From Doryteuthis pealeii (lineage: Eukaryota > Mollusca > Cephalopoda > Myopsida > Loliginidae), in contig CM042181.1 of NCBI GenBank assembly GCA_023376005.1, forward strand, positions 21,973,314 to 22,037,313: a stretch of DNA of 64,000 nt. The letters run 5' to 3'. Under the pieces are notes generated by a model. The model ran no database searches. It was given only the letters and a program-made list of their open reading frames with translations, and was not told where the DNA came from. Position 1 is the stretch's first letter, and every line of letters begins with the position of its first letter. The position numbers were made by a program, and so were the translations under genes. Shown piece by piece: positions 17,794-31,810 of this stretch.

Positions 17794-18745
17794 ATACACC
17801 ACATATACACACACAACATATACATACACCACACATACACACACAAACACCCACACACCAGTGACCTTCAAAAATGCAAAAACCCATTCTACATTGCACA
17901 CACACAATCATACAACTATACACAAAACACAGATACACACACACACACACACACACACCAGGCACCAAGTGCGCCCTCAAAATGAACCCAAAGACCAACA
18001 CACATACAACACGTTCAACAATTACAACACGTACACACACACACACACCAAGTCTGTATATCAGGTACAACCCACTAACCCCACACACACACACACACAC
18101 AGTAAACACATAATCCTAAAATACAACCCAATTAACACATGCAAACATAATCATAACATACACACCACACACACACAAGTGCACCCTCAAAATACAAACC
18201 ACTCATCACATAACACACATTCAACACGTACAACACACACACACATACACCACACAAACACACACACACACACCACATACACACAAAGTGCATCCTCAAA
18301 ATAACAACCCAATCAAACGCATTACACACTATACATACACAAACGCCATACACACACACACACAGCACAACATACACAACACACACACCAAGTGTTATCG
18401 TTCAAATACAAACCACTTAACACATACACACATACAACACATACATACACACACATACAAAACGCACACCAAGGCATCCTCAAAATGTAACCCAATCAAA
18501 TATACACACACACTCACCACACCACAAACACACACACACAACACAGGAAACAAATACATCCTCAAAAATACAAACCCAATCAGACACATGCTGCACATAT
18601 TACATATACAAACACACATCATACACATACACACACACACACACACACATACAAAAACGCACACCAAGTGCATCCACAAAATGGCAACCCAATCAAAACA
18701 CTTACACAGGACAACACACCAAGTGCCATCCTCATAATTCATCCC
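17635..18745 (-). repeat. Right-arm copy of GT satellite
   Basis: CA-rich reverse copy of 14826-15765 with lost and gained bases (for example CACC inside CA runs). It carries no independent information. Confidence 0.85.
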
Positions 18746-19743
18746 TACATCCCCGTGTTAGAGAGCAATCATAACATTAGTCAAACGTTTCTTAAAAAAA
18801 AAAGGGTTGAATTTTTGTTCGTCTCCCCAAAAAAAAACCCCCCCCCCTTTTTCATAAATATTTTTTTTGATTGCCAATGGGAGGATTTCAAAAAACGTAA
18901 GTTACTTTTGGATACACCCGGGCCTCCAAAAGCCTTTTTTAAATCGACCGAGGACACCCTACAAAGCTCCCGAGAGTTCTGTTGGCTTTCTAAAGTTTAT
19001 CTAATGTCTTTCACTCTATCTCTCTCCGGCGTCTCTGTTTCTCAGTCCCTCTGTCTGTCCTGTCTGTCTGTCTCTCTCTCTCTAACAGACTAGAATGCAA
19101 TGACTACACTCGCTTTTTCTCGTATTCGGTGATAAATAAATTCTTATCACCTTCCATATACCAACCAAATGTCCGAAGACGATCTAATTAATAGATCCGA
19201 AACACTGCAGCCGTCGGCCAATAAAACTCACCACTTAACCCATTTTAAACCGTGTTTTTTCATTTTTCTATATACTACATAGTGTCGGATTCACTTCCTT
19301 TTCTTTCACACACACACACACCACACAACACACACACACACACACACTATATATATATATATATATAATTATATTATTACGAAAGAGATATTATAACAAA
19401 AGGTATATATAGGTGATAAAAACGGACAGATCCAGTTATTCTATTCGTTCCGAAGAAGGGGAATAACATTCCCCGAAATATTTACGATAAAAGAACCTTA
19501 ACATTCAAAACTGAGTTATATATATACTAGACAAAACGTGACCCGTTGTGTCACCATTTAACTCTGGGTAGATAATTAAGATTAGGGAAAAGTGAGTTAG
19601 CCAAAAACGGGCTGGCGAAACCCTAAAATAATTTTGAGTTTCTATGAAAGTTTATGTGACCTTATTTAAAGCACTACGGGATGCTGGTGTTTGTGAATTT
19701 AACATAAAAATACATTTCAATTCTCCTCTCTCTCTCTTCTCTC

Positions 19744-19778
<35 letters not shown>

Positions 19779-20084
19779 TCTCAAGAGAAAGTAACATATA
19801 ATTAACGAAGGAGTAGTCAAGAGATACACACAGGGAAGAAGGAGATAGACACAAGGTAAATGAGAGAGATTGGTGGCTTGTTTGAATTTAATTGCAAATT
19901 TACGACTAATTAGAGCCAATTAAAACAGAATTATTTTCACAAACATAATTCAATCCTAAAAAGTAAGATAATTTAGTATAATTTTCGTGTCATTAAAAAC
20001 TAAAAACAGTAAAAAGCCTTTTTAAGAAGAAAGTTGAATTAGCTCACTTTAAGTAAATACTAATAATATATATATATATATTAT

Positions 20085-20116
<32 letters not shown>

Positions 20117-20639
20117 CATATTGTCGGCTTAAAGCATTATTGAAAAATAAACACATTTGTTGTTTACTTAACCACATACTGTTCGTGGAAGTAAGTCAAT
20201 AAAAAGTGGAATATAAATAAGTTTCCAAATACCGAACGAGAAGATGAATGTGGTTGGGCAAGCTATGTAATGGTTAGAGACTTCTTCATATCAGCCTGAC
20301 AGTCGATGGGTTTCGAGTCACACACGGAAGCAGTCTCCCATGCTATAAACCTTGTTGATGAGACCTAATAGGGTCGAAATTGTACATTCAGGATTGACAA
20401 TTTTCTCGATTCGTTTAGCCTTACATATTAGGAACATATATGCCGCCTAAATTCATTAATTATTAACTAATTATTTTCAAATTAGGGTATGGAACCTTCA
20501 ATTTAGACATGTTCTCCAAAATTCTCGCTTAAGCCATTTAAAAAAGAAAATGAACACATTTGTTTGTTTACTACCTTCATATATATATATATATTATATA
20601 TATATATATTATATATATATATATATGTGGGTTCGGAGA

Positions 20640-21930
20640 AAATGTGACCCAGTTTCATAAAGAAAAAGAAAAGTGCTTGGTAACTACAAACATTTATAAT
20701 GGATTGTAATGAAATTCAACAGGCACGGGAAAATTACACTACTGTCCAACAAGTTTCACTCAAAATAACACCATTAGCGTACGATTCACAACCTCAATCG
20801 CTGCTCCGGGGACCTGAAAGCAAGCTGATGTTTACAGTTTCCCTGGGGAGTCTCAAAACACTACCTTATTCTGTCGATAACTGGGATTTTGTCAGTATCT
20901 GGCACGGCGATTTATTTGGTCCTTCTAACAGCGCCAACACCACATAATAAACATGGGCGTTAAGATCTGGGGATTCGGAAAGCAAACATTGGGACTAGTG
21001 TAGTTTCGTAAAAATCACCGACAACCATTTTTGACTTTCGCCAGAGGTGTGGCAGGGGCCGAATTCCTGCTGCCCATACACATATGGCCTCACCATTGGT
21101 ACCTTTTTATTCTAGTGGTTTGTTTTTGTTTTGTTTTACGGCATATCAACCTTCGGTGGGTTATTTAATGCCGATAAAGTTTTAAATAAATCAATTCCTT
21201 AAAGGGATATACAATTGTTTTGTTTATTAAACTCATGTTTTTCTATTTAACCCATAGATGGACCCTAACAGGTACTACCACTCCGGTCAGAGTGGAACCA
21301 GGAAGCAATGGGTGATGAAGGGTGCTCCACATTCCGCCAAACCTCCAAAACTGGAACCTCGCCATTCAGATAGAGTTTAAACGTCATTCCTAGGACATTA
21401 GACCCGCAGCCACCGCCCCTTCTAGCACCCATATGATAAAAAGGGGTTGAGCTTTTGCCATAAGGGCAAATAGGGGTTGGGAAAAATCATATTGGTGCTA
21501 GAGGCTTGACTGAACCAGCCGATTTGATTCGGAGGGGCCTTGTTATCCAGGGCGTTGGACTATAGTGTTTAAGCAAACTCCACGTAGTGCATCTGAATTC
21601 AACCTGATACCCTCTCTGAAAAAAATGCAACGGAATCTGCTGTACGAACGCAATCATCTGTTAGGTTAGGTTTCTAGCCACCAGGCTCGTAGTCTCCATT
21701 TTAAAATGCTCCAGTTCATGCCTTGTCGTTATACAGTTTAGGGAATTGGCAGCAACAAGTCGCCAGAAGCGCGCGAGTAACAATAATTCTCTTCCAGGAT
21801 TCAGGTGGTTTCCGATCATCATAATCCTGTCATCGAGTATGGATGAATGAAGAAGGTCCAAGCTTTAAATAATGGCGTAGTGTGCGTCATACCTCAACCT
21901 GACGGAGAAAGAATAACTATAAATTATAGT
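20640..21930 (-). pseudogene. Right-arm copy of transposase split by SINE-3
   Basis: Reverse copy of 11750-12960: C-terminal transposase at 20715-21085, SINE-3 at about 21110-21545, N-terminal remnant at about 21650-21860. The same insertion site is present, which shows that the duplication post-dates the SINE-3 insertion or is artificial. Confidence 0.8.
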
Positions 21931-24900
21931 CGAACACCCGAAACACGGCCGTATCTACTACTATCTATCTATCATCTATGATTACGGTGAGGAGATTGAA
22001 CGCGATCGATGAGAAGAAAATATTGAAAAAGTATACCAAAGCACAGGAGTAGATCAGGAAACGAATTTTATGCTGTCAATACTTAAGCATCGGTAATTGT
22101 ACCATCATCCCGCCTATCACTCAGCATGCGTCATCATATGATCTCAGCTCTCCGGTTTGCACAGGCATTGGATCACGTCATTGGCTTTTTGTAAACAAAC
22201 GCGTATTATAAAAAAATTAACGATTAATAACATCATATTCACACATTCACAACTCACTTAACACTTTCATTTTTCGCCTCACATAAACATTACTACAGTG
22301 TCCTGAAGATGGTACCAAGATGTACCGAAAATGCTTAAGTATTACAGCATAGTAAAATTGTTCCCTGATCATAACTATCTCTCTCTCTCTCTCGTTCTCT
22401 CTATTAGTATATATAATAGGATATATAGGGGCGGTAATTAAAGTTGATATATAAACAGGCAATCATTTTACAAATAAGATGGGTGTGAACTAAAAGATCT
22501 GGTTTAAACAAGTTTTTTTTATTTCATATGGTCTATAGAGACCATAACAGGGTGCACGAAATCTTAAAACGCCTTATTTATGGCTTTTCTTTCTTTCTTT
22601 CTCTCTTCTTTCTTCTTCTCTTCTTTCTTCTTCTTTCTTCTTCTTCTTCTTCTTTCTTCTTCGTTTCCATTCTTCTTCTTCTTCTTCTTCTCTCTTCTCT
22701 TTCTTTCTTCTTCTTCTTCTTCTCTGGCTTTGAAAGCCGTTTGTAGACAAATCCAAACTTCTTTTATTGTCCTTTCAACATCATCGTTTTCTTTACGCAG
22801 TGATGACGATTTCTATTTTTGGCAAAGTTAAAGCGTTCATGCCTTCAGCTTTTTATTTTAAATATTCCCATGCAGATTTAAGATCCTCGAATGCTTTCGC
22901 CGTTATTTTAGGAATTTTAACGGCGAATTTTTATGCACAAGAGATTTTCAAAGCGCAGAGAATTCATGATTCCATTCTCTAGACAGATTCTTGTTGTGCA
23001 CATTACCCTTTAGTAAGATTAAATCGTCGCGTAGCCTGATGTCGGTATAGCCATTACAGCGAGAAGTCTATCGCCTGTTCACTAGCGCTATGTAAGACAA
23101 TCCAAAACTTATCTTTTTATACTTTTTATCGTCATTGCTTTTATTCCAAGGGTTGGTATTATATAACACCCAAAAAGTGTTATTTCAGAAAACCAATGGT
23201 AGGACCGGACTTTTCATTTGTATTATAATTATAAAATAAATAAATAAATAAATACACAAATTCTCTCAAACAGCAAAGTTGTGTGTGGTCTATAATAAAT
23301 ACTGATACCAAAAACCTAGATCTCTTACTTGCACCCTTGTTTAAAAGAAAATAAGCTTCAACAGATCGTCTGCTAAAATGCACTAAAAATTTCTCGTTTT
23401 CGCAAACATTCTGGCGTAGAAATTGTTTAGAAACATATCAATTTCAATATTTAAAACAGAAAGGTTATCATTTTAAATTAAAACGAATAAAATATTAGAA
23501 TTTAGAATTTCAAATGAAATGCTGCTTTTACCTAATAATTAAGCTGTAACAGTGAGAACATTTTAAAAGAATTGAATCTTTATTTCGTCAAATTGAAGGC
23601 AAAATTAAAAAAAAAAGATTGTTGTGTGACAATTCTTTAGTTAATTTGCACTTTTGTCTCATGAGGAGACGTTAGTTTCAAAATCGATCTACCCACTCAA
23701 CAAGTCCGGAGCCCGGAGGAAGTTTCGTCTTTATTTTAAGAATCAACGGTGAATTTTATTGCATAGGAGATCTAGAACAATCTTGTGGAGTGTACATATG
23801 TATGATGAGAGATAAGAAATGAAAACACTATAGATATATGCTAACAGAATATCTGTTTCGACCTTTGGGGTTTATAAAGGTAATTTCAATTGGAATCATT
23901 CTTAAATTAAAATGAAGGACATTGTAAAAGGGAACTTTATAAACAACAGCCTTCCCTAGAACTGGTTGACTAACCAGGGGTTAAAGAGCCCAGTCTATAT
24001 ACTAGTGTGGGTTTGTTATGTCCTCTCTAAGTTTCTTCCAATCTAAAATATATTTCTACCTTCAAAAATGGGATCTTATATTCAGTGTAAAAATTTCAGC
24101 AATTTACCAATCAACTTTTCATAGAATATCTACATTATCACAAGCGATAAAAAACCGTATATTTATATTTATATATTTATATTATATATTTTATTTATAA
24201 GACGCACCCGTGTTATTAATACGCAAACTTCTGAATTTCCTACGAAATTTTGGCGTAAAAAAAACATTAATTCTTATTGTAGCAAAGGTTTAAACTAATT
24301 TAAACATTTTTTTGTTGAATTTCGGGCCCAGAACGCGAGCGTTTATGAACCTCTTCATATCAAACCGGCTACATTTTCCTCCTTTTTCATTTCATATGAA
24401 TTTTGACATCGGTACCAATATACTAAAACTCTTTAATAACCAACGCAGCAGTCTGATATACTATAATATATATTATACTATATATATATATATATAAATT
24501 CCGGGTAAAAAATGGAAATGAACCGACAGTATGTTGAAAAATAAATACTAAAAGGAAAATGTTGAATGGAACTAAACAATAGTTTATTGTTTAAATAAAC
24601 CAAATTTTCATCCATTCAACCATTTTCTGTTCCTTATAATTTATAAGATTTGGATGTTTGTTTATTAGAAGCATTGTTGAATAAAGTATCATTATATTAA
24701 TATTTATATATTTTTTGCTTGAAGGCAAGTACAATGCGCATATCGCCATAAAATTCGATAATATATTAGAAATAATTAATTAACTAGTGAAGTTCACAAA
24801 GAATTACCTCGGTGTGTAGAATAGGATATTTCTGTCGGAGGGAAATGTTAGTATTAATATCGCTGATGAGACTTTAAACAAAAGTTGAAACAGTCTGTTA

Positions 24901-26289
24901 CGAATATTTACTCACCGAGAATTTCTTGCGAAATTCACTTGTCATTATTATCTTCTATAATATCGACATTTTAGCGATATGCGATTGTAATTGCCTTCAA
25001 GCAAAAAATATAAAATATTAAATATATATATAGTTAAATTTTTGTTATATTATTGGAGGAAAGGGATTATAGAAAGTGCCCACTTACTTCTGTAAGAGCT
25101 GTAATGATTTATTTACTAGTCACCAAATACCATTTAAAAAGCCGTTTTACCAATGGTTTTTCGTAACTCACTTTTAGGTGTTTCGTCTCAGAAACGTTCA
25201 CTTATGGGTCCTGTAAAATCATTTCAATTTGATTGAAAACCATGGTAGACCCCTTAACTTTCCTCTAATAATATTATCTCATTTGTTTACTACGTATGTT
25301 TTAAATATTCTGAGCAGTTTTGGATTATTACCTGATGGCCACTGCGACGGAGGAAACGTGAACGTCTTCTAGATGACGGATAATCACCTAAAAGTGATGT
25401 TTCCGAAACCATTGGTATAAAACGAACTTTTAAATTATTGTAACATATATATATATATAAATATATATAATAAATATGATTTAAAAAATGGATACAATAG
25501 AAACCTACTCATTCATCGCTAGAATCATCAGGGTTAAATTCCACTGAATTAATCGAAGTTACCGATAATAGCAGCTGATCACACGTATGTTCTTGAACAT
25601 TCAATGAACATTACGTAGTGTCAGCTGCAAAAATTAATCCGGTAATTAATTCAGTGGATTTAACCCTTGATCGATCTCGAGCGATGAACTCGGTAGAGTT
25701 TCTAATTGTTCCATTTTCTTCAATAACTTTGCCTTAACTTTGTATTGAGCACTTGTATTATGTTTTATCACGGACCTTAAAACCCTGGACCCTGTCACCT
25801 CCAACATCGTGCCCAATATTCACCGGTTAAGCCTCCCTTTATTACACAACCACACACAACATACTATATAATATATATAATATATATATAATTACTATAA
25901 TATATATATATATATATTGTTCTGTGTGTGGTGTGTGTTTTTACTTTAGCTTGACATAAACGTTAATGTACCAGAGAAACAAACGAACAAACATACAGCA
26001 AAAAAGTTCACCCTGAACCGAAGTTAGCCACCCCAGACAGCTGACGATGCAAATTGGCCAAACTGATGGGTTTCATTCAGTCAGTGCGTTGTGGCACCAG
26101 TTATCATGACAAACATCTGGAAGTATCGGCCCACGCACTCTACCCTACTTCAGAAGGGAAGATTTGATTGAAAACTCCCAAAGTCGATGGCTTCATTCAC
26201 GTTAATCTCCCAGGCCATTGAACGTAGTAGCTCTGTTGTTATGTTATTGTTCGTACTTTTCAGACATCGAGAATCGCAGTATACTTATT

Positions 26290-26960
26290 ATCTTAGCAAA
26301 TATATGGCACCCTCCGGGTTTTTTGCAAAGTATTTAAGTTTTTATTAAAAAATACTTATATCAAATTTAGAAAGGCTAATGAAACTAGACAAAGAATAAG
26401 AAAGATCTGAAACAAGAGGGGTTAATCGATAAATAGAACAACTTTGAAACTCAACTTTCCACATTCTTACATTTCCCTTTTCATTGTTATTAATTTCCAA
26501 TCTAAGCTATTTTAGTTAAAGTAGGAAGTAAAGTAGATAAAATTACACTTCATCTTCTTCTTGTAAATGGATTTCTTTTAAGATTCTTACACGAGATTTT
26601 TTGTTTATAGTTTCATTAGATAAAAACCAAATCAGTCGACAATCAATAATACCAACGCACATATTTATTAAAATACATATTTTCACATATCAAATATGCA
26701 AATTAGGCCTATCCCGTTCACCCACTGTAAACGCCATTTTGTATAGTATATAATATAATTGCATGTTGTTAGTATGTAGATATTGGTAACAGTTAAGTAA
26801 TGTAAAAAACAATTTTCATTAATAATTGAGGGTTTAAATAAATAAATACATTGCATGAGAATTGTGAACATGTAATACTGAAGGAATTATGACTTGTAAG
26901 TAATATTAGTTTGGTTACAACAGGACAAACCCACAATCCTCCGTCTATAATAGATATGAT
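26290..26960 (-). repeat. Right-arm Rep-A copy
   Basis: Reverse partner of 7045-7535. It shows the GCACCCTCCGGG hairpin sequence near 26310, whereas the left-arm copy lacks the full hairpin. It is one place where the arms differ by more than a single-base indel. Confidence 0.6.
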
Positions 26961-28142
26961 GAAGGTAGACAAAACGGATGTTGTAGAAAATGTACATCTA
27001 TTGCTAGGTAGTGATGTCGACGTTTGTAATGTTTCGGTCTGTTAGACCTTTCTTCGGACTTTAGGATAGAAGTTCTTGGCTTCAGTATGTAAACAGTTTC
27101 CTTCTAATGAATTGGAGAGGTCGTGAATAAGCGGGGGGGGCGGTGATGGTGACAGAAGAGGTTGGAGGGGGATTTTCCCTTTAAACTCTAATGGGAGTGT
27201 ATCATGGTGGATTTCTGATAGCTGTACATGTGTTAGGTTTTGGTAGGATTGGTTTGAGTGATGTTGTTATGTTTGAAGTGGATGTGTGTATGTGTGTTAT
27301 CGTCGACATCAGTACCTACAATTAAACATCCATTTTCTACAACATCCCGTGTTTGTATACCTTTCACACATACTGTCGGATTAATCTCCTATATTTTTCT
27401 CCATAATATTATATATATTATATATATATATATAATTAATTGTTGTTATTAATAATTGGAGAAATGATTATAAAGTGCTCAATTATTCTTTAAGAGCTGT
27501 ATTATGTTAGTTATTTAAGTCACCAATACAAAGTTTCATCTTACCAATGTGGTTCAGGAGTTTATCCGTCACAGGACGTTACTTTTTAAAATATACTATA
27601 TAAACGGCACACAAAATAAAAAAAAAAACCAAAAATCATCATAAAAACCACGAGACTCAATGAACGACAAAAGGAACGCCGGTGATGAGAAAGCAAAAGC
27701 AAGAACGAATAACGGATCACGTTCACACGAGACACGAGTAAAAAACTGTCCAATTTTTTTCAAAAAGTCAACCGCTTCTGATGAACAGATAAACATCTGA
27801 AACCATTGGTAAGACAAACTTTGTAATTGGTTTGGACACGTTAAAAAAACAAATAAAATACAGCTCTAAAGAAATAATGAGCACTTTATAATCATTTTCT
27901 CCAATATTAACTACGGTCTTGAAGAAGGGACATCACAATTCCTGAAAAATTCCACACTACTCTAATTTAAAAGAACGGAAAAAAAACAAAAAAACAACCG
28001 AGTTTTGCTCGATATTTATTCCAGATGAAAATATATGGTAACTATTCTAATATAGGCACTTTAATGTTTCACCACTAAAGCCAAACTTGGTATATGTACT
28101 TCCTCAAAAAAAAACGGATACAGATACAAAAATATATCTCAA

Positions 28143-28193
<51 letters not shown>

Positions 28194-28639
28194 GTCTGTC
28201 TGGTCTCCAACGTGAGAAAATTCAAATTTTATAAAAAAGAAGGTCTGCAAAAATGAATTATGTTCTTCAGAAAATTAAAAAAAATTTCTTTATTCCCTTT
28301 TTATTTATTTATGCTACCACGTGTGGCTTCTGATCTGTGTCTTCTTCAGGACATTGAATTATTTTTGGCAGAATAATGTCCGATATTGATAGGTTGTGTG
28401 TGTTTCTGCAACCTTTTCTATTATTAATAGAAAAGGTTGCAGAAACACACACACCCTAATTAAAATATCGGACATATTCTGCCTAAAATATTAATTCAAT
28501 GCCTGAAGAAGACAACAGATTTCAGAAACAGTGTCGATATATATTATATAATATAATATATATGAATAATAATATATATATAATATGAATTCTTATCTGA
28601 GCACAATCCAATGTACCGGACCCCGTTTATCTATTCTAT

Positions 28640-29420
28640 CTATCTATCTGAAACCGGTCGTAAATCCTGTTATAAAACTTAGTGAGATTTTTAAGCACGT
28701 TGCCTGTCTTTGTCGTTGAACTGAGATGTTTTTCTCAAAATAGTTAATGCGTGATGTGTTGTCTTCTTGGCAAAATACCGCTTTGGGGATTTTTACTTCT
28801 GCCAGGAAATTTGCCTTTCTGCTTTTTAATTGGATCGTCAATTAAGATGAAAAGATATATTTCTTGTTATTTACCGCGCGTCAATATTTCCACAGAAAGT
28901 TATTGGTCTTGGATTGCCTATGGATATTTCTTTTTTGTGGCCTTTCTGATCTAGGTAGGATTACTTTTTTCATGACACTTTGGGGTACATTTTTTTCCGT
29001 TAGGCATCTGTTGCTGTTGGGTCATTCTGTCCATGGATTGAAGTTGAATTTTTTAAACAGAATCCATGTATGTCCTTGGTCTGGTCTTCATTTTGATGTA
29101 TGATAATGTTCCTGTGTTCGGTAATTATACCTGTCCTAACAAAAACGACATTATTTTGGACTCACCTATGTGGTGGAATAGGGATGTGATCCCACAGAGG
29201 ACAGCTTCATTTTGATGTATGAACATTCCTGTGTTGGTAGATTATACCTGTCCAAAACAAAAGCATTACTTTTTGACTCACCTATGTGGAGAGAATTAGG
29301 GAATGTGCATCCACAGAGAGCAGCTTCATGTTGGTGTATGATACATGTTCCTGTGTGGTATTATACCTGTCCTAAACAAAACTATCATTACTTTTGACTT
29401 CACCCTCATAATTTTGGAAT
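28640..29420 (-). pseudogene. Right-arm copy of LINE RT fragment and mariner ends
   Basis: Reverse partners of 5040-5395 (RT remnant, 28650-29090) and of the three mariner ends (29090-29410). Each carries new frameshifts. Confidence 0.8.
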
Positions 29421-30279
29421 CACTCGTATTTTTGCATATTAATTTTAGTTGTCAGTCTAATCGCAACGCAACATACTCGGCTCGTTAGCCTCCGACAGCA
29501 GGGAACTGTGCGTATTCAGAAACAGCAATAAAGGCGACGTGGGTTTCGGAATCTCAGCGGGAACTTTTCGTTTATTGCGTTTATGACACGCATTGTCAGA
29601 AAACGTCTGTCTGTTCGTCTGGTAGTGTTGTATCCACCCCGCCATCTTGTTGAGGCTGCCGTCGTGTTTTCAACTTAGGTTTTGTATTGTACTTTAGCGA
29701 CCTGCACCGCCATAAGGAGGATGTGACACAAGGTCATTCTATTAAGCAGCGTTAAGACTGCTTTGAATTCACAGTTTTCCTTCTCCTAGATGTTGTCTTA
29801 CCGAAGACTGAAGAACTCGTCTGTCCAATTATTTACCCATAACTGGAGGGAGAAAGAGAGGAATAGTTGAGAAATTAGATCACTAATTAGGACTGAGCCA
29901 TTCTAGTTGTTGACCACCCCAAGTGGAGTTAACAGATTTTGAATTCAGAGTCTTCTCTCCAAGAACTGTTGCTAAACATAAACAATTAAAACAACTTGAC
30001 CCATTCGTTCATTTTGAGTGTATAACTCTTTTTGGTTTCACTGGTTCTATTTTTCCCCAAACAATATACATTGGAAAAACCACGCTTCATTCACTCATCA
30101 ACACAGTTTTAGGAATATTATAACATTTTATTCTTTGCAACACAAATTGATTTCATCCACCAAAACATTAAAAATTTTAAACCGTCCTCTGGTTCTTAAA
30201 ATGACTTCAAAAAATTCTTTTTTTTAGAACATTTTTAAAATTCTGTTTTGTCTCCAACGGGATTTTTGTCTTTACTTCA

Positions 30280-30575
30280 AACAAATAAAAAATTCACTCT
30301 AACTGAAGGTCGTAAAAAATCTCTCTGTGTACGGAACTATTTTTACATTTTTCCTATTTATTTATTATTATTTATTATTATTATATTATTATTATTATTA
30401 TTATTATCAGTCATTCCAACATCATCTTATATTTTCAATAATATAATAGCCGTATTCCGTTTACATTTTTGATAAACGGACGAAAACACATGGTAGTGAT
30501 ATCGTAAATTAAAGTGATATCGATAAAATTCATTTTTAATCCATCTACATTCTTTTCTTTACTCATTTTTTCCTC

Positions 30576-30615
<40 letters not shown>

Positions 30616-31810
30616 TACCTACCTTTTCATAGAGCACCAGAGGAAAATAAAAATGTTCAACGGCCTAGTCTCGGTCCAATGCATTCGGGACTCTGGTCAT
30701 CGATTCCAATTTATTACGACAATAAACCGTAAGTGTACAAAGTTCTATATTCTAACTAGTAGAAAATAAAAAACACCCTCCGGGCGATGTAAAAAATCAT
30801 TTTTTGAAAGACATTGCCTGAGAGGGTGGGGAGTTAAAAATTTCAATGTCAGAGGGTTTGTATCATAAGTAAGACAAATCCTCCATATTTATAAAGCGGT
30901 TAAAAAAAAAAACAATTTGAAATGGAATACTGTGCCCCGTCCCTCTCAAATACAAAATGTTGCGTGCATTAATAATTCAAACAATTATGTTGAATATTTT
31001 CCCACAACTCAATTTTTACCAAAATCGTAGTTTTTATTTATTTGTAAAACTTTTTAGTTAAATCTTGTTACTGTAAAAAAAATAAAAACAAAGGACCGAG
31101 GGAGTAAAAAAACAAGTTTTAAAATTGCTTACTTCAAATTTTGGTCTGTTATATAGCATAAGAATATTGTGAACGTAAGCTATGACGTAGTTTTTGTTAC
31201 AGATAGAAATACAGACAATCTCCATTATTAATACTATGTAGGAAAGAACCCTTGGTTGGGTTCAAATCTTCATTCTCCATAGACTGGTTATTGCCTAATC
31301 AAGGTTGTAAAAAAACCCAGCCTACCCTACTTTTTACTACATAGCTGAGGGAGAAGAAGATCTATTTACACTTTTCAGTAGGGGCACTAGAGCAACGGGA
31401 AATACAAACAGCCTCGTCTTGTCGAACGACATTGAACTCGGTTACGCGTTCTATTTCGATACAATGATTAACCGTTAACGTTTAAGACGGCCTCAATTAG
31501 ATTTTGTAATCCAGTATTCGTTGAAAAAAAAGAAAAGAAGCCTTGTCATTAAAATATGTTAATTTGCCGGGTGTATGAAGAACGGAAGATGCTTCATGCG
31601 TCCAGAAAATATTTTTTCCTAGATTATGTTTTTTTTTTGAAAACGCCATTCACACCGTAAACAAAAAGATATTTGCGCGCCTGACCGCACGCACAATTCC
31701 ATTTGACATTTTTCGTCATTCTAAACCGGATGTTGATGAGATACTGAGGTACGTTGATGGGGTGCTTGTGCTGGTTCGGTGGTTTGGTCGGTTTTATATG
31801 GCATGCTCAN
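30280..31810 (-). repeat. Right-arm outer segment: H1 module, SINE-2, Rep-B
   Basis: Reverse copies of H1 (30290-30500), the truncated SINE-2 (30625-30735), Rep-B (30750-31235) and SINE-2 (31240-31500). The arm stops at a TGGCATGC block immediately before the N. Confidence 0.85.
31810..31810. other. Single ambiguous base at palindrome end
   Basis: The only N in the window. Homology between the arms ends here on the right and at about 2322 on the left, so this is most likely an assembly join. Confidence 0.9.

Larger units (their letters stand above)
16796..31809 (-). repeat. Right arm of giant inverted repeat, error-rich copy
   Basis: Reverse complement of 16668-2322, about 670 bp longer than the left arm. 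Differences are mostly scattered one- or two-base insertions and deletions that break microsatellites and ribozyme cores. For example 20350-20392 differs from H7 by about four changes in ~43 nt. Length inflation and indel bias resemble uncorrected long reads. It ends at the N at 31810. Confidence 0.93.

Noticed and set aside
27258..27452. Right-arm ORFs such as this one and those at 20699-20947 and 28751-29103
   Set aside because: They are reverse-arm shadows of left-arm repeats or pseudogenes, opened by indels; no independent coding evidence.
2322..31809. A biologically maintained giant palindrome (for example an amplicon or sex-chromosome-type palindrome)
   Set aside because: Such palindromes are usually kept nearly identical by gene conversion. 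Here one arm is indel-rich and longer and ends at an N, which favours an artefact, though it is not excluded.
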